Positions 8,370 to 17,830 of a DNA stretch of 64,000 nt are shown piece by piece. Position 1 is the stretch's first letter, and the number at the start of each line of letters is the position of its first letter. The DNA lies in the NCBI RefSeq assembly GCF_000242615.2, contig NZ_KI912268.1:2529123-2593122 (forward strand), in the 5' to 3' direction. This DNA comes from Holophaga foetida DSM 6591. GTDB lineage: Bacteria; Acidobacteriota; Holophagae; Holophagales; Holophagaceae. The notes under the pieces are model-generated. The model saw nothing but the letters and a program-made list of their open reading frames with translations. It did no database searches and had not been told where the DNA came from. Both the position numbers and the translations under genes were made by a program.

Positions 8370-9077
8370 ATGGGTCATGCGCGACGGAAAGGAAATCTTG
8401 AACAGCGGCTGGGGCACGCCTTCGCCAACCACTCCCTGCTGGTGCAAGCCCTCACCCCCCCGTCCGCCGGTCTGGCCGATGACAACCAGCGATTGGAGTT
8501 CCTTGGGGATGCCATCCTCCAACTCTGTGTATCCAGTCTCATCTTCGCCATCCATCCGGACTGGAGAGAGGGTTCCATGTCCAAGCTCCGGGGCATGCTG
8601 GTGTGTACCGAATCGCTGAAAGCCTGGGCCACGGAGCTTGGCTTGGACCTGACCCGGGGTCCCCGCTCTCCCAAAAAGGGAGCCAGCACCACCATTCCGG
8701 GCAAGCCCATGGCGGATGCCATGGAAGCCCTGATCGCCGCGGTGTACCTGGACGAGGAGGGCCAGGGACGACAGGGCCTGCCAGCCGCCAGTGCCCTGGT
8801 TGCCCGCCACTTTGAGCTTCCGGTTCGCCAGGCCTTCGAAGGGATCTGGGCCGAGAGGGATTCAAAAACGACGCTTCAGGAGACTGCCGCCTCCCGGGGA
8901 TGCCCGCCGCCGACCTACGAACTGCTCCAGAAGTCTGGCCCAGACCATGCTCCCAACTTCCTGGTGAGGGTCCAGGTTGCCGGAATCGAGGCCCAGGGGG
9001 AGGCTCCCACCCTGAAGGCAGCCCAGACCAGGGCCGCACGGGAGGCCCTCAGGCTCCTTAGGGAGGAATTGCACTAA
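8370..9077 (+). CDS. rnc: Ribonuclease III
   Basis: The 235-residue protein cleaves double-stranded RNA (rRNA processing and mRNA decay). The endonuclease domain holds the signature RLEFLGDAILQL (Glu43 and Asp47 from the ATG at 8370), the REGSMSKLR loop and ADAMEALIAAVYLD with the catalytic Asp/Glu. A C-terminal double-stranded RNA-binding domain starts at about residue 165 (TTLQETAASRGCPPPTYELL) and ends in AAQTRAAREALRLL. The residue that is Glu38 in E. coli is Gln40 here. A GTG at 8358 is an alternative start. The gene opens a plus-strand run with the HisA-like gene. Confidence 0.9.
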   Translation: MGHARRKGNLEQRLGHAFANHSLLVQALTPPSAGLADDNQRLEFLGDAILQLCVSSLIFAIHPDWREGSMSKLRGMLVCTESLKAWATELGLDLTRGPRSPKKGASTTIPGKPMADAMEALIAAVYLDEEGQGRQGLPAASALVARHFELPVRQAFEGIWAERDSKTTLQETAASRGCPPPTYELLQKSGPDHAPNFLVRVQVAGIEAQGEAPTLKAAQTRAAREALRLLREELH

Positions 9078-9141
9078 TCCCCGTGACGGATGCCCGGCAT
9101 CGGCTAGAATTAATAGGTTTGAGTGATCAAAAGGTGCCCCT

Positions 9142-9855
9142 TTGAAGGTCTTTCCCACCCTGCAAATCGAAAACGGCCTGACGGTTCCCTTCATCGGCGA
9201 GCCCCCGGCGCAGACTTCCCCCGTGGACATGGTGGAGCAGCTCCTGGATCTGGGCTGCACCCACGTGACTTTCATCGACCGGGATGCCGCAGTCGGAAAG
9301 GGTAACAACCGCGAGCTCATCCTCAAGCTGGCCCACCGCTTCGTCAAGAGTGCCGGCAAGGTCTGTATCCAGGTGGGCGGCGGCATCCGCAGCTCCGACA
9401 TGGCCCAGCTGTATCTGGACCACGGCATCACCTGGATCCTCGTCAACGCAATCCTCCAGCGCTCCCCCATCATGACCGAGCAGTTGGTGGCCCGTTTCCA
9501 GAGCCGTCTGACGGCAACCCTGCCCGCCTTCCATGGCCAGTTCCGTGAATCGGGAGGGGGGGCAAGGCCCGACGTCACCCTTGAGCAGGCAGCCCAGCGC
9601 ATCAGGGACCTGGGCATCCGGCGGGCCCTCTTCATCGATATCCCTGGGGAGGCCGGCCAGGAGCCAGACTTCCAGAGTGCCCGCCGGATCGCCGAGATCG
9701 CCAAGATCCCCCTCCTGATGAGTGGGACGGTCGCGACGGAAGAGCACGTCCACATCGCCTCCTCCATCCCTGGGCTCCAAGGCGTCCTGCTGGATGCCTG
9801 GAATGTGGCGGGGAACCCCCAACTGGTGCTCCATAGCACCCAGCCCTGCGCCTAG
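9142..9855 (+). CDS. HisA/HisF-like TIM-barrel protein, probable pseudoenzyme
   Basis: The 237-residue product starts at TTG 9142 with AAAAGGTG before it. It has the HisA/HisF half-barrel phosphate site IQVGGGIRSSDMAQLYLDHG and the second-half SGTVATEEHV, so the fold is clear. The catalytic Asp of HisA strand 1 (usual PAIDL) is replaced by Gln in FPTLQIENG, and the second-half Asp is missing around TLPAFHGQF. No other histidine gene is near. It therefore either binds a phosphosugar without isomerising it or has a new activity. A TAGAAT -10-like box is at 9105-9110. Confidence 0.75.
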   Translation: MKVFPTLQIENGLTVPFIGEPPAQTSPVDMVEQLLDLGCTHVTFIDRDAAVGKGNNRELILKLAHRFVKSAGKVCIQVGGGIRSSDMAQLYLDHGITWILVNAILQRSPIMTEQLVARFQSRLTATLPAFHGQFRESGGGARPDVTLEQAAQRIRDLGIRRALFIDIPGEAGQEPDFQSARRIAEIAKIPLLMSGTVATEEHVHIASSIPGLQGVLLDAWNVAGNPQLVLHSTQPCA

Positions 9856-9866
9856 GAGCCAACCCC

Positions 9867-11657
9867 GTGCTGGAGCAGGAACCACCCTTTCTGAACCAGT
9901 TCACGGAGCAGGAGCGCTCCCACTTCCGGAATCTCGCCCTCATCCGGCCCCAGCTGCCCTCCGAAGGGCAGCTCGCGCTGGTCGAAGGCCTGGCCCGCTC
10001 CCTCAATTCGCCGCGCCTGCTGACCCTCATCGCCCGGACTCCCCACTGGCTGCTCCACGGACCGGTGCTGAATGCCCTTGCCCAGAACGAGGCCACCCCG
10101 GAGCCCATCCGCCGTGACCTTGAGATGGCGGTCTCCCTCTTCGACCTCATGAGGGAGGCCGACAAGGCTCCCCTGGCCTACCGCCAGGAGTACGCTGAAG
10201 GGGCCAAGTCCCTGTACCAGCAGCTCCCGGCGGAACTCAAGCCCATTGTCAAGCAGCAGCTCAAGCAGCTGGCCCGCCCCGTGAGTGCCACAGGGGTGAC
10301 CCAGGAGCTCCCCCCCCTGCCCTCGGACGACCAGGATTGGGAGACCCTCACAACCCCACCGGCCGAAACGGAAGCCTTCCAGAAAGTGCCCCTCAGGATC
10401 TCCCGGGAGGAGCACCTGTCTCGGGCCGAGCGCACCCTGGCCCCCGAAGAACTGATGGACTACCTGCTGGAGGAGGCCGAGGAGCTCTGGCAGGCGGCCC
10501 TCCGCAACCCCATGGTGACTGAGGACATCCTGTGCGATGCGCTCCCCCGGAGCCGTTCCGCAAGCCTGATGGAGGAGGTCTACGGAGAGGCCCGCTGGTA
10601 CTTCCGGGAGAAGGTCCGTGAGGCCATCTACACCTCCCCTGCATGCCCGGTGTCCCTGGCCAAGGATATCCTCCGGACCCGGGAGTTGATCGCCTTCCTG
10701 GGGCAGGGTCCCCGTAACGGAGCGGAGTTGCACCGCATCGTCTCCCTCTTCAGTCAGATCGAAGAGTCCGAGTACCAGTACCTCACCTATTGGGCCAAGC
10801 GGAACGCCCCCAACCTTTTGCGGGTCGTGAAGATCTTCTACGACCGACTCCAACGAAGACGGACCCACACCGCCACGGGGATGAGCCCCACCGCCAGCGA
10901 GGGGAAATGGGCCTCCCTCGAGGAGCGGGTCTTCATGGCCAACCAGGCCACCCAGCCTGATCAGCTCATCGCCTCCCTCAAGGACCCCGATCCCCAGGTG
11001 TTCCTGGTGGTGCTGGAGAACCCGGGACTTTCACCCCGGGAGATCCTGGCGGCCATCCCAGGCATGGACGTCATCCGGGCGGAACGTCTGGCTTCCCACC
11101 GGATCTGGCAGGAGAACCCTGCCATCGCGGAAGCCCTCCTCCACAATATCCACCTATCCGCGAGCACGGCCCTCCTGCTCCTCCAGCGCCTGAAAACGCC
11201 CAGGGCCCTGCTGGAGGTCCTGAGGGATTCCCGCCTCCCCCATATGGAAGTCAAGCAGGAGGCCCTGGAGGCCCTCCGCCAGATCTACCAGAGCATGAGC
11301 ACCCAAGAGCGGATTCTGGCATTGAGGAGTTCCGGAGGCGAACTGATCCGCCAACTCCCCCAGGAGGTGCTGAAGGACGAGGATTCCCTGCTGCTGGTAG
11401 TGGTGGATCGCCAACTCGACCCCAGCATCCTCCTGCGCCTGGCCAGAAACAAGCAGACCCCGAGGAGCGTCCTGGAACGCATTGCCGGCCACCCCATCCT
11501 CATGGCCCACCCGGCGATCATGTCCGAACTCCTCCTGAACCCGAAGACCCCTAGGGAAGCCGCCATCCGTATCTGGGGCCTCCTTTCGGAAAGCGAACAG
11601 CAGGCCCTTCTGGCCAGCCCGCACCTACCTGCCACCCTCCGTCACCTGCCCGCTTGA
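9867..11657 (+). CDS. Uncharacterised helical-repeat protein
   Basis: A 596-residue protein starts at GTG 9867, behind AGGAG and 11 bases after the HisA-like gene. It has no signal peptide or membrane span. The sequence is almost all helical, with repeating Pro-Glu-containing turns such as ATPEPIRRDLEM, NPGLSPREILAAI, NKQTPRSVLERIAGHP and NPKTPREAAIRIWG. This resembles leucine-rich-variant or HEAT-like repeats (DUF2336-type) used as protein-binding scaffolds. A charged linker spans about 140-175. The gene lies between the HisA-like and msbA genes. I do not recognise a function. Confidence 0.6.
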   Translation: MLEQEPPFLNQFTEQERSHFRNLALIRPQLPSEGQLALVEGLARSLNSPRLLTLIARTPHWLLHGPVLNALAQNEATPEPIRRDLEMAVSLFDLMREADKAPLAYRQEYAEGAKSLYQQLPAELKPIVKQQLKQLARPVSATGVTQELPPLPSDDQDWETLTTPPAETEAFQKVPLRISREEHLSRAERTLAPEELMDYLLEEAEELWQAALRNPMVTEDILCDALPRSRSASLMEEVYGEARWYFREKVREAIYTSPACPVSLAKDILRTRELIAFLGQGPRNGAELHRIVSLFSQIEESEYQYLTYWAKRNAPNLLRVVKIFYDRLQRRRTHTATGMSPTASEGKWASLEERVFMANQATQPDQLIASLKDPDPQVFLVVLENPGLSPREILAAIPGMDVIRAERLASHRIWQENPAIAEALLHNIHLSASTALLLLQRLKTPRALLEVLRDSRLPHMEVKQEALEALRQIYQSMSTQERILALRSSGGELIRQLPQEVLKDEDSLLLVVVDRQLDPSILLRLARNKQTPRSVLERIAGHPILMAHPAIMSELLLNPKTPREAAIRIWGLLSESEQQALLASPHLPATLRHLPA

Positions 11658-11733
11658 TCCTCACGGTGTGAGTCAGGTGAAACCGGATTTCCGGACGGTG
11701 GAGTAACCTGTAGTTTTGCTAGGACACTCCTCA

Positions 11734-13545
11734 ATGGAATCATTGCGCCGCTTTTTCAAGGAGCACATGCTCCGCTTCGTGCCCTGGATCTTCCTGGCCT
11801 CCGTGCTGCTCATGATGGCAGGCGGTCTCCAGGGTGCCCTCACGGCCAGCTTCAAGTTCGTCCTGGAAGCCCTCGGGGTGAGCTCCCAGATCCCTGACAC
11901 CGGGGCCTTTCTCAAGATCGCCCAGGGCAAGCTCTGGCTCCAATCGTTCTTGCCGGCGGGTTCCCCTTTCCACAAGGACCTGTATTTCATCCCCTTCGTG
12001 ATCGTGGCCCTCTTCTGCGGTCAGGCGATCCTGATCTACGCTGGCACCATCATCATGATCCGGTGCGGCATCAAGGCCACCCAGGCCCTCCGGGAGCGGC
12101 TCTTCGGCCGCATGCTGGACCAGGAGCCCTCCTTCTTCCAGAAACACCCCGTGGGGGAACTGCTCCAGCGGTGCATTGGAGATGTGGGGGCTGTCCAGGG
12201 CATCGCCTCCAACCAGTTCGCCGAGCTCGTCCGCGAAAGCACCAAGGCCGTCAGCCTGCTCATCGTGGTGCTCTACATGAACTGGAGGCTGTCCCTGGTG
12301 ATCTTCATCGCCGCTCCGCTGGTGATCTTGCCTGTCCGTCGCCTCAGCAAGCTCATCCGCAAGGTGAACCACGGCAACCAGGAAGCCTCGGCCATGCTCC
12401 TCCAGCGCATCAAGGAGGTCTTCAGCAATGTCCGTGTCGTCATCGGGTACGCCCGGGAAGGATACGAGGTGGAGCGCTTCCGGCGCCAGAATCACCACCT
12501 CTACCGAATCGGAATGAAAAGCGCCCGGATCGCAGCGCTTTCCAGCCCCATCATGGAGATTGTGGCAGGCCTCATGCTCGCCGCCCTGATCCTCTACGTG
12601 GGCCGCATGATCGAGTCCGGCCAGATGTCAGGCACGGGTTTCGCGGCCTACCTGATGAGCGTCTACGCCTTTTACGATCCCGTCCGGCGCCTGACCAAGC
12701 TCAACAACGAGATCCAGGCCGCCCGGGCCAGCCTGGACCGGGTCTACTCGATCCTGGACCGCCAGCCTGGGATGCATATCGCCTCTGACCCCAAGCCCGT
12801 GCCAATCCACCCCGAGGTCCTCCGCTTCGAGGATGTCCACTTCAGCTATGACGGCAAGAACGGACGGAACGAGGTGCTGAAGGGCATCAGTCTGGAGGTC
12901 CGAAGCGGCGAGACAGTGGCCCTGGTGGGGGGCAGCGGCGGAGGAAAGACCACCCTGGTCAATCTGGTGCCCCGATTCTTCGATCCCACGGCTGGCCGCC
13001 TGACCCTGAACGGCGTCGACCTCCTGGACTTCGATGCAAGGGAGCTCCGGCGTCGCATCGGCATCGTCACCCAGGAGACCCTGCTTTTCATGGACTCCAT
13101 CCACGACAACATCGCCTATGGGATCCAGACCAGCCGCGAGGCCGTGGAGGAGGCCGCCAAGAAGGCCCACGCCCACGACTTCATCGCCGCCCTTCCCAGT
13201 GGCTATGACACCCCCCTGGCCGAGACGGGCTCCACCCTCAGTGGGGGCCAGCGCCAGCGCATCGCCATCGCCCGAGCCCTGCTCCAGGACCCCCCCATCC
13301 TGATCCTGGACGAGGCGACCTCGGCCCTGGACACGGAAAGTGAGCGCGCCGTCCAGCAGGCGCTGGAGGTCCTGATGCAGGACCGCACGACCCTGGTCAT
13401 CGCCCATCGCCTCTCCACGGTCCAGAAGGCCACCCGGATCTGCGTCCTCAAGCATGGGCGGATCTCCGAGATGGGTACCCATGCCGAACTCCTGGCCCTG
13501 CAAGGGGACTACGACCGGCTCCGCAAGATGCAGTTCCAGGACTGA
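11734..13545 (+). CDS. msbA: MsbA-type ABC exporter (lipid A/lipid flippase family)
   Basis: This 603-residue half-transporter starts at ATG 11734 (an in-frame TTG at 11716 is less likely). Six membrane helices fill about residues 15-320, and the ATPase domain follows: Walker A GGSGGGKTT (about 399), Q-loop IVTQETLLF, signature LSGGQRQRIAIARAL, Walker B ILILDEATSALD and H-loop IAHRLS. The arrangement and length match MsbA, which flips lipid A-core across the inner membrane, although substrate cannot be proved from sequence. The stop overlaps nothing, but queA starts one base later, suggesting translational coupling. Confidence 0.85.
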   Translation: MESLRRFFKEHMLRFVPWIFLASVLLMMAGGLQGALTASFKFVLEALGVSSQIPDTGAFLKIAQGKLWLQSFLPAGSPFHKDLYFIPFVIVALFCGQAILIYAGTIIMIRCGIKATQALRERLFGRMLDQEPSFFQKHPVGELLQRCIGDVGAVQGIASNQFAELVRESTKAVSLLIVVLYMNWRLSLVIFIAAPLVILPVRRLSKLIRKVNHGNQEASAMLLQRIKEVFSNVRVVIGYAREGYEVERFRRQNHHLYRIGMKSARIAALSSPIMEIVAGLMLAALILYVGRMIESGQMSGTGFAAYLMSVYAFYDPVRRLTKLNNEIQAARASLDRVYSILDRQPGMHIASDPKPVPIHPEVLRFEDVHFSYDGKNGRNEVLKGISLEVRSGETVALVGGSGGGKTTLVNLVPRFFDPTAGRLTLNGVDLLDFDARELRRRIGIVTQETLLFMDSIHDNIAYGIQTSREAVEEAAKKAHAHDFIAALPSGYDTPLAETGSTLSGGQRQRIAIARALLQDPPILILDEATSALDTESERAVQQALEVLMQDRTTLVIAHRLSTVQKATRICVLKHGRISEMGTHAELLALQGDYDRLRKMQFQD

Positions 13546-13546
13546 C

Positions 13547-14605
13547 ATGAAGCGCTCCGACTTCTTCTTCCACCTTCCGGAAGAACTCATCGCCCAGAGC
13601 CCTGCCCTCCAGCGAGACCAGGCCAGGCTTCTGGTGGTAGATCCCCGGTCCCGAACCCTGGAACATGCCAGCATCCGGGATCTCCCGGGCCTTGTTCCAC
13701 GTGGAACCCTCTGCGTCCCCAACGATGTGAAGGTGCGCCACGCACGGCTCTTCCTGCGCCGGGCCGGGGGTGGCGAAGGGGAGGCGCTTCTCCTGCGTGC
13801 CCTTCCCGACGGCACCTTCGAAGCCATGGTACGTCCAGGCTCCCGCCTCAAGCCAGGCAAGACCGCCCAAGTGGTGGACCCTCAGAGTGGGGCGCCGTTG
13901 GCCGAACTCCAGATCGAGGAAACCCTGGAGGAAGGGTTGCGCCGGGTCCGGGTCGCCCAGGGAGGAGTGCCCCTGGACTGGGATGCGGTGGATCGCATCG
14001 GTCGCCTGCCCCTGCCCCCCTACATCACCCATATCGCGGGAGAAGACGACGAGGGCCGCTACCAGACGGTCTTCCGGGCCGAGGAGGGTGAGGCCGTAGC
14101 CGCCCCCACCGCAGGTCTGCACTTCACCAATGAACTGATCGGCCAGCTGCGGGGACGGGACTGCCTGTGGGAGCCCGTGCGTCTCCATGTAGGCCTCGGG
14201 ACCTTCCGCCCCATGACGGCAGAACACCTGGACGGGCACGTCATGCACCAGGAACGCTACGAGATTCCGGATACGACAGCCCAGGCACTGGAGCCTGTGC
14301 TGCGGGAACGGAGCCGCCCGCTCCTGGCGGTGGGCACCACCAGCCTACGGACCCTGGAATCGGCCTGGGACGGGGAGAGCCTCAAACAGAGCGGCTCCAC
14401 CCGACTCTTCATCCGCCCAGGATACCGCTTGAAGACCGCAGACCTGCTCCTGACCAACTTCCACCTTCCCGAGAGCACCCTCTTCGTTCTGGTCTCCACG
14501 ATCCTTGGCCTGGATTTGGCCCAGGAGGCCTATGCCGAGGCCATCCGAGAGCGCTACCGATTCTTCAGCTACGGCGATGCCATGCTGATCCTGAACGCAC
14601 GGTAG
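13547..14605 (+). CDS. queA: S-adenosylmethionine:tRNA ribosyltransferase-isomerase QueA
   Basis: QueA transfers and rearranges ribose from SAM to preQ1 at tRNA position 34, forming epoxyqueuosine. The 352-residue product starts at ATG 13547, one base after the msbA stop (the longer upstream frame is not real). Family motifs include FFFHLPEELIAQSP at the N-terminus, the GRLPLPPYI loop, AAPTAGLHFT and TNFHLPESTLFVLVS. Length is typical. A parS-like palindrome lies inside the gene at 13693-13708. The gene is convergent with DUF192, whose stop is two bases away. Confidence 0.95.
   Translation: MKRSDFFFHLPEELIAQSPALQRDQARLLVVDPRSRTLEHASIRDLPGLVPRGTLCVPNDVKVRHARLFLRRAGGGEGEALLLRALPDGTFEAMVRPGSRLKPGKTAQVVDPQSGAPLAELQIEETLEEGLRRVRVAQGGVPLDWDAVDRIGRLPLPPYITHIAGEDDEGRYQTVFRAEEGEAVAAPTAGLHFTNELIGQLRGRDCLWEPVRLHVGLGTFRPMTAEHLDGHVMHQERYEIPDTTAQALEPVLRERSRPLLAVGTTSLRTLESAWDGESLKQSGSTRLFIRPGYRLKTADLLLTNFHLPESTLFVLVSTILGLDLAQEAYAEAIRERYRFFSYGDAMLILNAR
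13693..13708. other. parS-like ParB-binding site 1
   Basis: TGTTCCACGTGGAACC contains the perfect 14-bp palindrome GTTCCACGTGGAAC, matching the conserved chromosomal parS family (consensus around GTTTCACGTGAAAC, with the C/G variant known in several proteobacteria). It lies inside queA, as many parS sites lie within genes. Confidence 0.7.
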
Positions 14606-14607
14606 GG

Positions 14608-15111
14608 CTACTTCCGACGCCCCTTGGCCTTGGCGGCTTCCTTGACCGGAGGAGCGCCCCCCACCAGAGCCTGGCCATTGTCCAGCGTGAGATCCCAGCC
14701 CAGGCGGTCTCCCTTCTTCAGCCCCAGGTGACGGATCGTGCCCGGGGCAAACTCCACAAAAAAGCGTGAGGGGATGGTCCCACCGTAATTGGGGCAGTCA
14801 TTGCCAAGCACCGGAGAACAGGGCGGCACATTCTCCGCCATCTCCACCACGGTCCCATCCGCCAGCATCCAGACCACGTCCAGGGAGATGAGGCAGTTCT
14901 TCATCCAGATGGCGTGATAGCCGTCCTCATCGTAGATGAAGATCATGCACCGATCCTTGGGCAGGGACTGCCGGTACATGAGCCCCCGGGAGCGGTCCAT
15001 GTCAGTCCGGGCCACCTCGGCCTTGAAACGCTGGCCTTTCGCGAACACCTGCCCCCCGTCGGAAGCTCCTCCAGGCACTGCAAGCATCAGACTCAGGAGG
15101 AAAGCAAGCAT
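14608..15111 (-). CDS. DUF192 family exported protein
   Basis: The product of about 167 residues starts best at ATG 15111, with GGAG five bases upstream (an ATG at 15129 lacks one). A signal peptide (MLAFLLSLMLAVPGGAS) is followed by the DUF192 beta-barrel: ARTDMDRSRGLMYRQSLP, the MIFIYDEDGYHAIWMKNC core and VEFAPGTIRHLGLKKGD. The MW-KN motif is diagnostic. The molecular role of DUF192 is not established. It is the last gene of a thyX-aminotransferase-DUF192 run, two to twenty bases from the aminotransferase stop. The basic Lys/Arg tail is unremarkable. Confidence 0.85.
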   Translation of the reverse strand: MLAFLLSLMLAVPGGASDGGQVFAKGQRFKAEVARTDMDRSRGLMYRQSLPKDRCMIFIYDEDGYHAIWMKNCLISLDVVWMLADGTVVEMAENVPPCSPVLGNDCPNYGGTIPSRFFVEFAPGTIRHLGLKKGDRLGWDLTLDNGQALVGGAPPVKEAAKAKGRRK

Positions 15112-15131
15112 GGGGACTCCAAACGACATGC

Positions 15132-16343
15132 TCAGGATACCGTCTCAAGCCAGTCGGCGATGCGGTCCACATCCTCTCCGGTGTGCCATCCATGGAAGGC
15201 GATGCGCAGGTATCCCTCCCGGACGGAGGGGAAGATGCCGCGCTCCATGGCGTGGGCCAGGAGCTTGAGCAGCTTCTCCACACCCCAGCCCTGGTGATGA
15301 AAGCTGAGAATGGGACCCAGACGACCTGATTCCAGCAAGCCCCGAAGGCGCCGCGACTCCGAAGCCCAGGGCCCACGGACAACCCGATCCAGAAGGCGAG
15401 CCTGAAGGCCCACGATATGGGACTGGATGACTCCCACCCCTGCACTGTTGAGCGTCTTCAAGGATTCGGCCAGGGCAGCACAGGCCAGGATGTTCGGGGT
15501 GCCAGGCTCCATGCGGCGACCGTCGGAAAGCCAAGCCCTGTCAAAATCCGTGGAAGCCCGCCGGAAGTCGCTTCCCTGCTCCACCGAGAGCCAACTGCCG
15601 GTGGGTGCGAGGCAGGCGCGAAAGGCTGAGGCAGTCCAGAGGAATCCCAGGCCCTGGGGAGCGAGAAGTCCCTTGTGGCCGCCGGTGGCGAAGGCATCCA
15701 CCTGGCTGAGGTCCGGCATTGCGCACCCCGCCCCCTGGATGCCATCCACCACCAAGAAAGTGCCTCGCGCCCGGCAGCCCGCCCCCAGACGGCCCAGATC
15801 CAGTTTCACCCCGTCCTGGAAGCGCACCCAGGAGAGGGCCAGCACCCGGGTGCGGGGCCCCAGGGCCGCCAGGATCCGGCCCTCCGGATCATCCGCCACC
15901 TGAGGAGCCGCCGAAGACCATGCGTTTTCGCCTGCGGCGTGCCCCTCCCAGAGAGCGACTTCACGGAAGACGACCCCCCGGTTTTCCAGGGCCTTCCAGG
16001 GCCACGCATTGCTGGGGAATTCCCCAAGGGGGGCCAGGACTTCATCTCCCGCGTTCAAAGAGAGGCTCTGAGCCACGGTCACAAGCCCCGAAGAGGTGTT
16101 CTGGGTGAGGCTGATGTCCGAGGCCCGGCCTCCGATCACCTGGGCGGCCTCCCGGCGGACTGCAGCGGGCAGGTCCAGGCCATCGCGCTGAAAGTCCATT
16201 TCCCAGGGTTTCAGCTCTCGCTCCAGGTGGGCCTGGACGGCCTGGACCGAAGCCATCGGGATCGGCCCATCGGAACAGTGCTGGACCCAGAGGTGGTCCG
16301 GATCCAGCCGAAAGAGCCCAGGGTTCAGGGGGGCCTGGTTCAC
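15132..16343 (-). CDS. Class V aminotransferase-fold PLP enzyme
   Basis: This 403-residue enzyme starts at GTG 16343, which overlaps the thyX stop as GTGA; longer upstream starts lie inside thyX. The fold-type I cysteine desulfurase/kynureninase-like pattern is clear: SLTQNTSSGLVTVAQSL phosphate-binding loop, VVDGIQGAG Asp, and the PLP lysine K224 in TGGHKGLLAPQG. The C-terminal domain ends in LRIAFHGWHTGEDVDRI. It could be a selenocysteine lyase/desulfurase-like or isopenicillin epimerase-like enzyme; the substrate is not evident. Translational coupling with thyX is likely. Confidence 0.8.
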   Translation of the reverse strand: MNQAPLNPGLFRLDPDHLWVQHCSDGPIPMASVQAVQAHLERELKPWEMDFQRDGLDLPAAVRREAAQVIGGRASDISLTQNTSSGLVTVAQSLSLNAGDEVLAPLGEFPSNAWPWKALENRGVVFREVALWEGHAAGENAWSSAAPQVADDPEGRILAALGPRTRVLALSWVRFQDGVKLDLGRLGAGCRARGTFLVVDGIQGAGCAMPDLSQVDAFATGGHKGLLAPQGLGFLWTASAFRACLAPTGSWLSVEQGSDFRRASTDFDRAWLSDGRRMEPGTPNILACAALAESLKTLNSAGVGVIQSHIVGLQARLLDRVVRGPWASESRRLRGLLESGRLGPILSFHHQGWGVEKLLKLLAHAMERGIFPSVREGYLRIAFHGWHTGEDVDRIADWLETVS

Positions 16344-17020
16344 GCCGTGGGGCCTTCCAGGAGGGCCTTCAGGCCGAAGGGGAAGACGGCTTCGGTGGCC
16401 TGCTTCACGGCATGGGCGAATTGCTGGATCTCCCATTGGGCGTGGCCATCCGTGCGCAGGCGCACGAAGTGGGCCACGGCCTGGAGGCTGGCGGTCCAGT
16501 AGACCTCGGAGTAGAGCCCCACCGGCAGGACGCAGCGGGCCTGCTCCCGGCAGACGCCCATGGCGAGAAGCTCCCGGTAATTGGCCACACTTGTCTGGCA
16601 GGTCGCCAGGTAGAGGGCGTGGGCCTTCGCGCGGTTGCCCTCCTCGATCTGGCCTTCGCTCCCCTGCTTGTTGACCTTGGCCTGCTGGCGGAAGGTCTCA
16701 GGCACGTAGAACTCGTTCTCGGCGAATTCGACATAGCGGCCGCTGATCTCGTTGAACTCCGATCCGATCCGGTGCTTCATCCACTGCCGGAAGACGAAGA
16801 TGGGGGCCTTCACATGGAAGGTCATGGCCGTGTGCCGGAAGGGGGAGGTGTGCTCGTGGGCCGCGAGGTAGCGGATCAGCTTCTCGTCGCCCTCGTCCAT
16901 GACTTCCTTGCGCTTCCCGAAGGAGACCCGGGCAGCGTTGACGATGGACAGGTCCGAGCCCATGTGGTCCACCAGCTGCACGAAGCCGCGGTCCAGGACG
17001 GGAATGGAAGGATGGGACAT
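16340..17020 (-). CDS. thyX: FAD-dependent thymidylate synthase ThyX
   Basis: ThyX makes dTMP from dUMP using methylene-tetrahydrofolate and NADPH through FAD. The 226-residue protein has the ThyX signature [14 protein letters not shown] (family RHRxxSxNExSxRY; the first Arg lies in RQWMKHR), the N-terminal [11 protein letters not shown] and the C-terminal [15 protein letters not shown] that holds the nucleophile-activating Arg/Ser region. Length is typical. GAGGTTCC-type ribosome site precedes ATG 17020. No classical thyA is in the window. Confidence 0.95.
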   Translation of the reverse strand: MSHPSIPVLDRGFVQLVDHMGSDLSIVNAARVSFGKRKEVMDEGDEKLIRYLAAHEHTSPFRHTAMTFHVKAPIFVFRQWMKHRIGSEFNEISGRYVEFAENEFYVPETFRQQAKVNKQGSEGQIEEGNRAKAHALYLATCQTSVANYRELLAMGVCREQARCVLPVGLYSEVYWTASLQAVAHFVRLRTDGHAQWEIQQFAHAVKQATEAVFPFGLKALLEGPTA

Positions 17021-17175
17021 GGAACCTCCAGGGTAGTCCCCAGATTATCCCATCAGACCTGGAAGACCTGATCTTGGACTTGCCCTGCATTCCTGAGAGA
17101 ATGCTGAGCTTGGCAGGCGAGCAGGGAGCCCGGTCGGTGTACCCGGTTCCCGCCCTATCCCCCCTGGAGGCCGAC

Positions 17176-17823
17176 ATGAAGTTCTTTCTGGATACCGCCA
17201 ACATCGACGAGATCCGCCGCATCAACGAGTGGGGCATCCTGGACGGCGTGACCACCAACCCCTCCCTGATCGCCAAGGAGTCCGGCAAGCCCTTCGTGGA
17301 GATCATCAAGGAGATCTGCGACATCGTGGACGGCCCCATCAGCGCCGAGGTCATCAGCCTGGAAGCCGAGGGCATGATCAAGGAAGGCCGCGAACTGGCC
17401 AAGCTCCACAAGAACGTGGTCGTCAAAGTGCCCCTCACCGCTGAGGGCCTGAAGGCCACCAAGGTCCTCTCCAGCGAGGGCATCAAGACCAACGTGACCC
17501 TGTGCTTCTCCGCCACCCAGGGCCTCATGGCAGCCAAGGCCGGGGCCACCTACGTCAGCCCCTTCGTGGGCCGCCTGGATGATATCGGACTCGATGGCCT
17601 GGACCTGATCCGCGAACTGGCCGCCATCTTCGAGAACTACGGCCTGGAGACCCAGGTGCTGGCCGCCAGCATCCGCCAGCCCCGCCACGTCACCGAGGCC
17701 GCCCTGGCCGGTGCCCACGTCGCCACCATCCCCACCAAGGTGATGGAACAGATGGTCAAGCATCCCCTGACCGACAAGGGCATCGAAGGCTTCATGGCCG
17801 ACTGGAAGAAGAGCGGCAGGTAG
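17176..17823 (+). CDS. Transaldolase / fructose-6-phosphate aldolase family (TalC-type)
   Basis: The 215-residue protein is the short transaldolase subfamily. It begins [20 protein letters not shown] at ATG 17176 with CTGGAGG upstream; the longer frame from 17074 is spurious. The Schiff-base lysine is K84 in VVVKVPLT, and [20 protein letters not shown] and [10 protein letters not shown] are family hallmarks. It moves dihydroxyacetone units in the non-oxidative pentose phosphate pathway or cleaves fructose-6-phosphate; the two activities cannot be separated here. Codon use is very biased, pointing to high expression, and a 20-bp terminator follows. Confidence 0.92.
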   Translation: MKFFLDTANIDEIRRINEWGILDGVTTNPSLIAKESGKPFVEIIKEICDIVDGPISAEVISLEAEGMIKEGRELAKLHKNVVVKVPLTAEGLKATKVLSSEGIKTNVTLCFSATQGLMAAKAGATYVSPFVGRLDDIGLDGLDLIRELAAIFENYGLETQVLAASIRQPRHVTEAALAGAHVATIPTKVMEQMVKHPLTDKGIEGFMADWKKSGR

Positions 17824-17830
17824 TTGCCCT

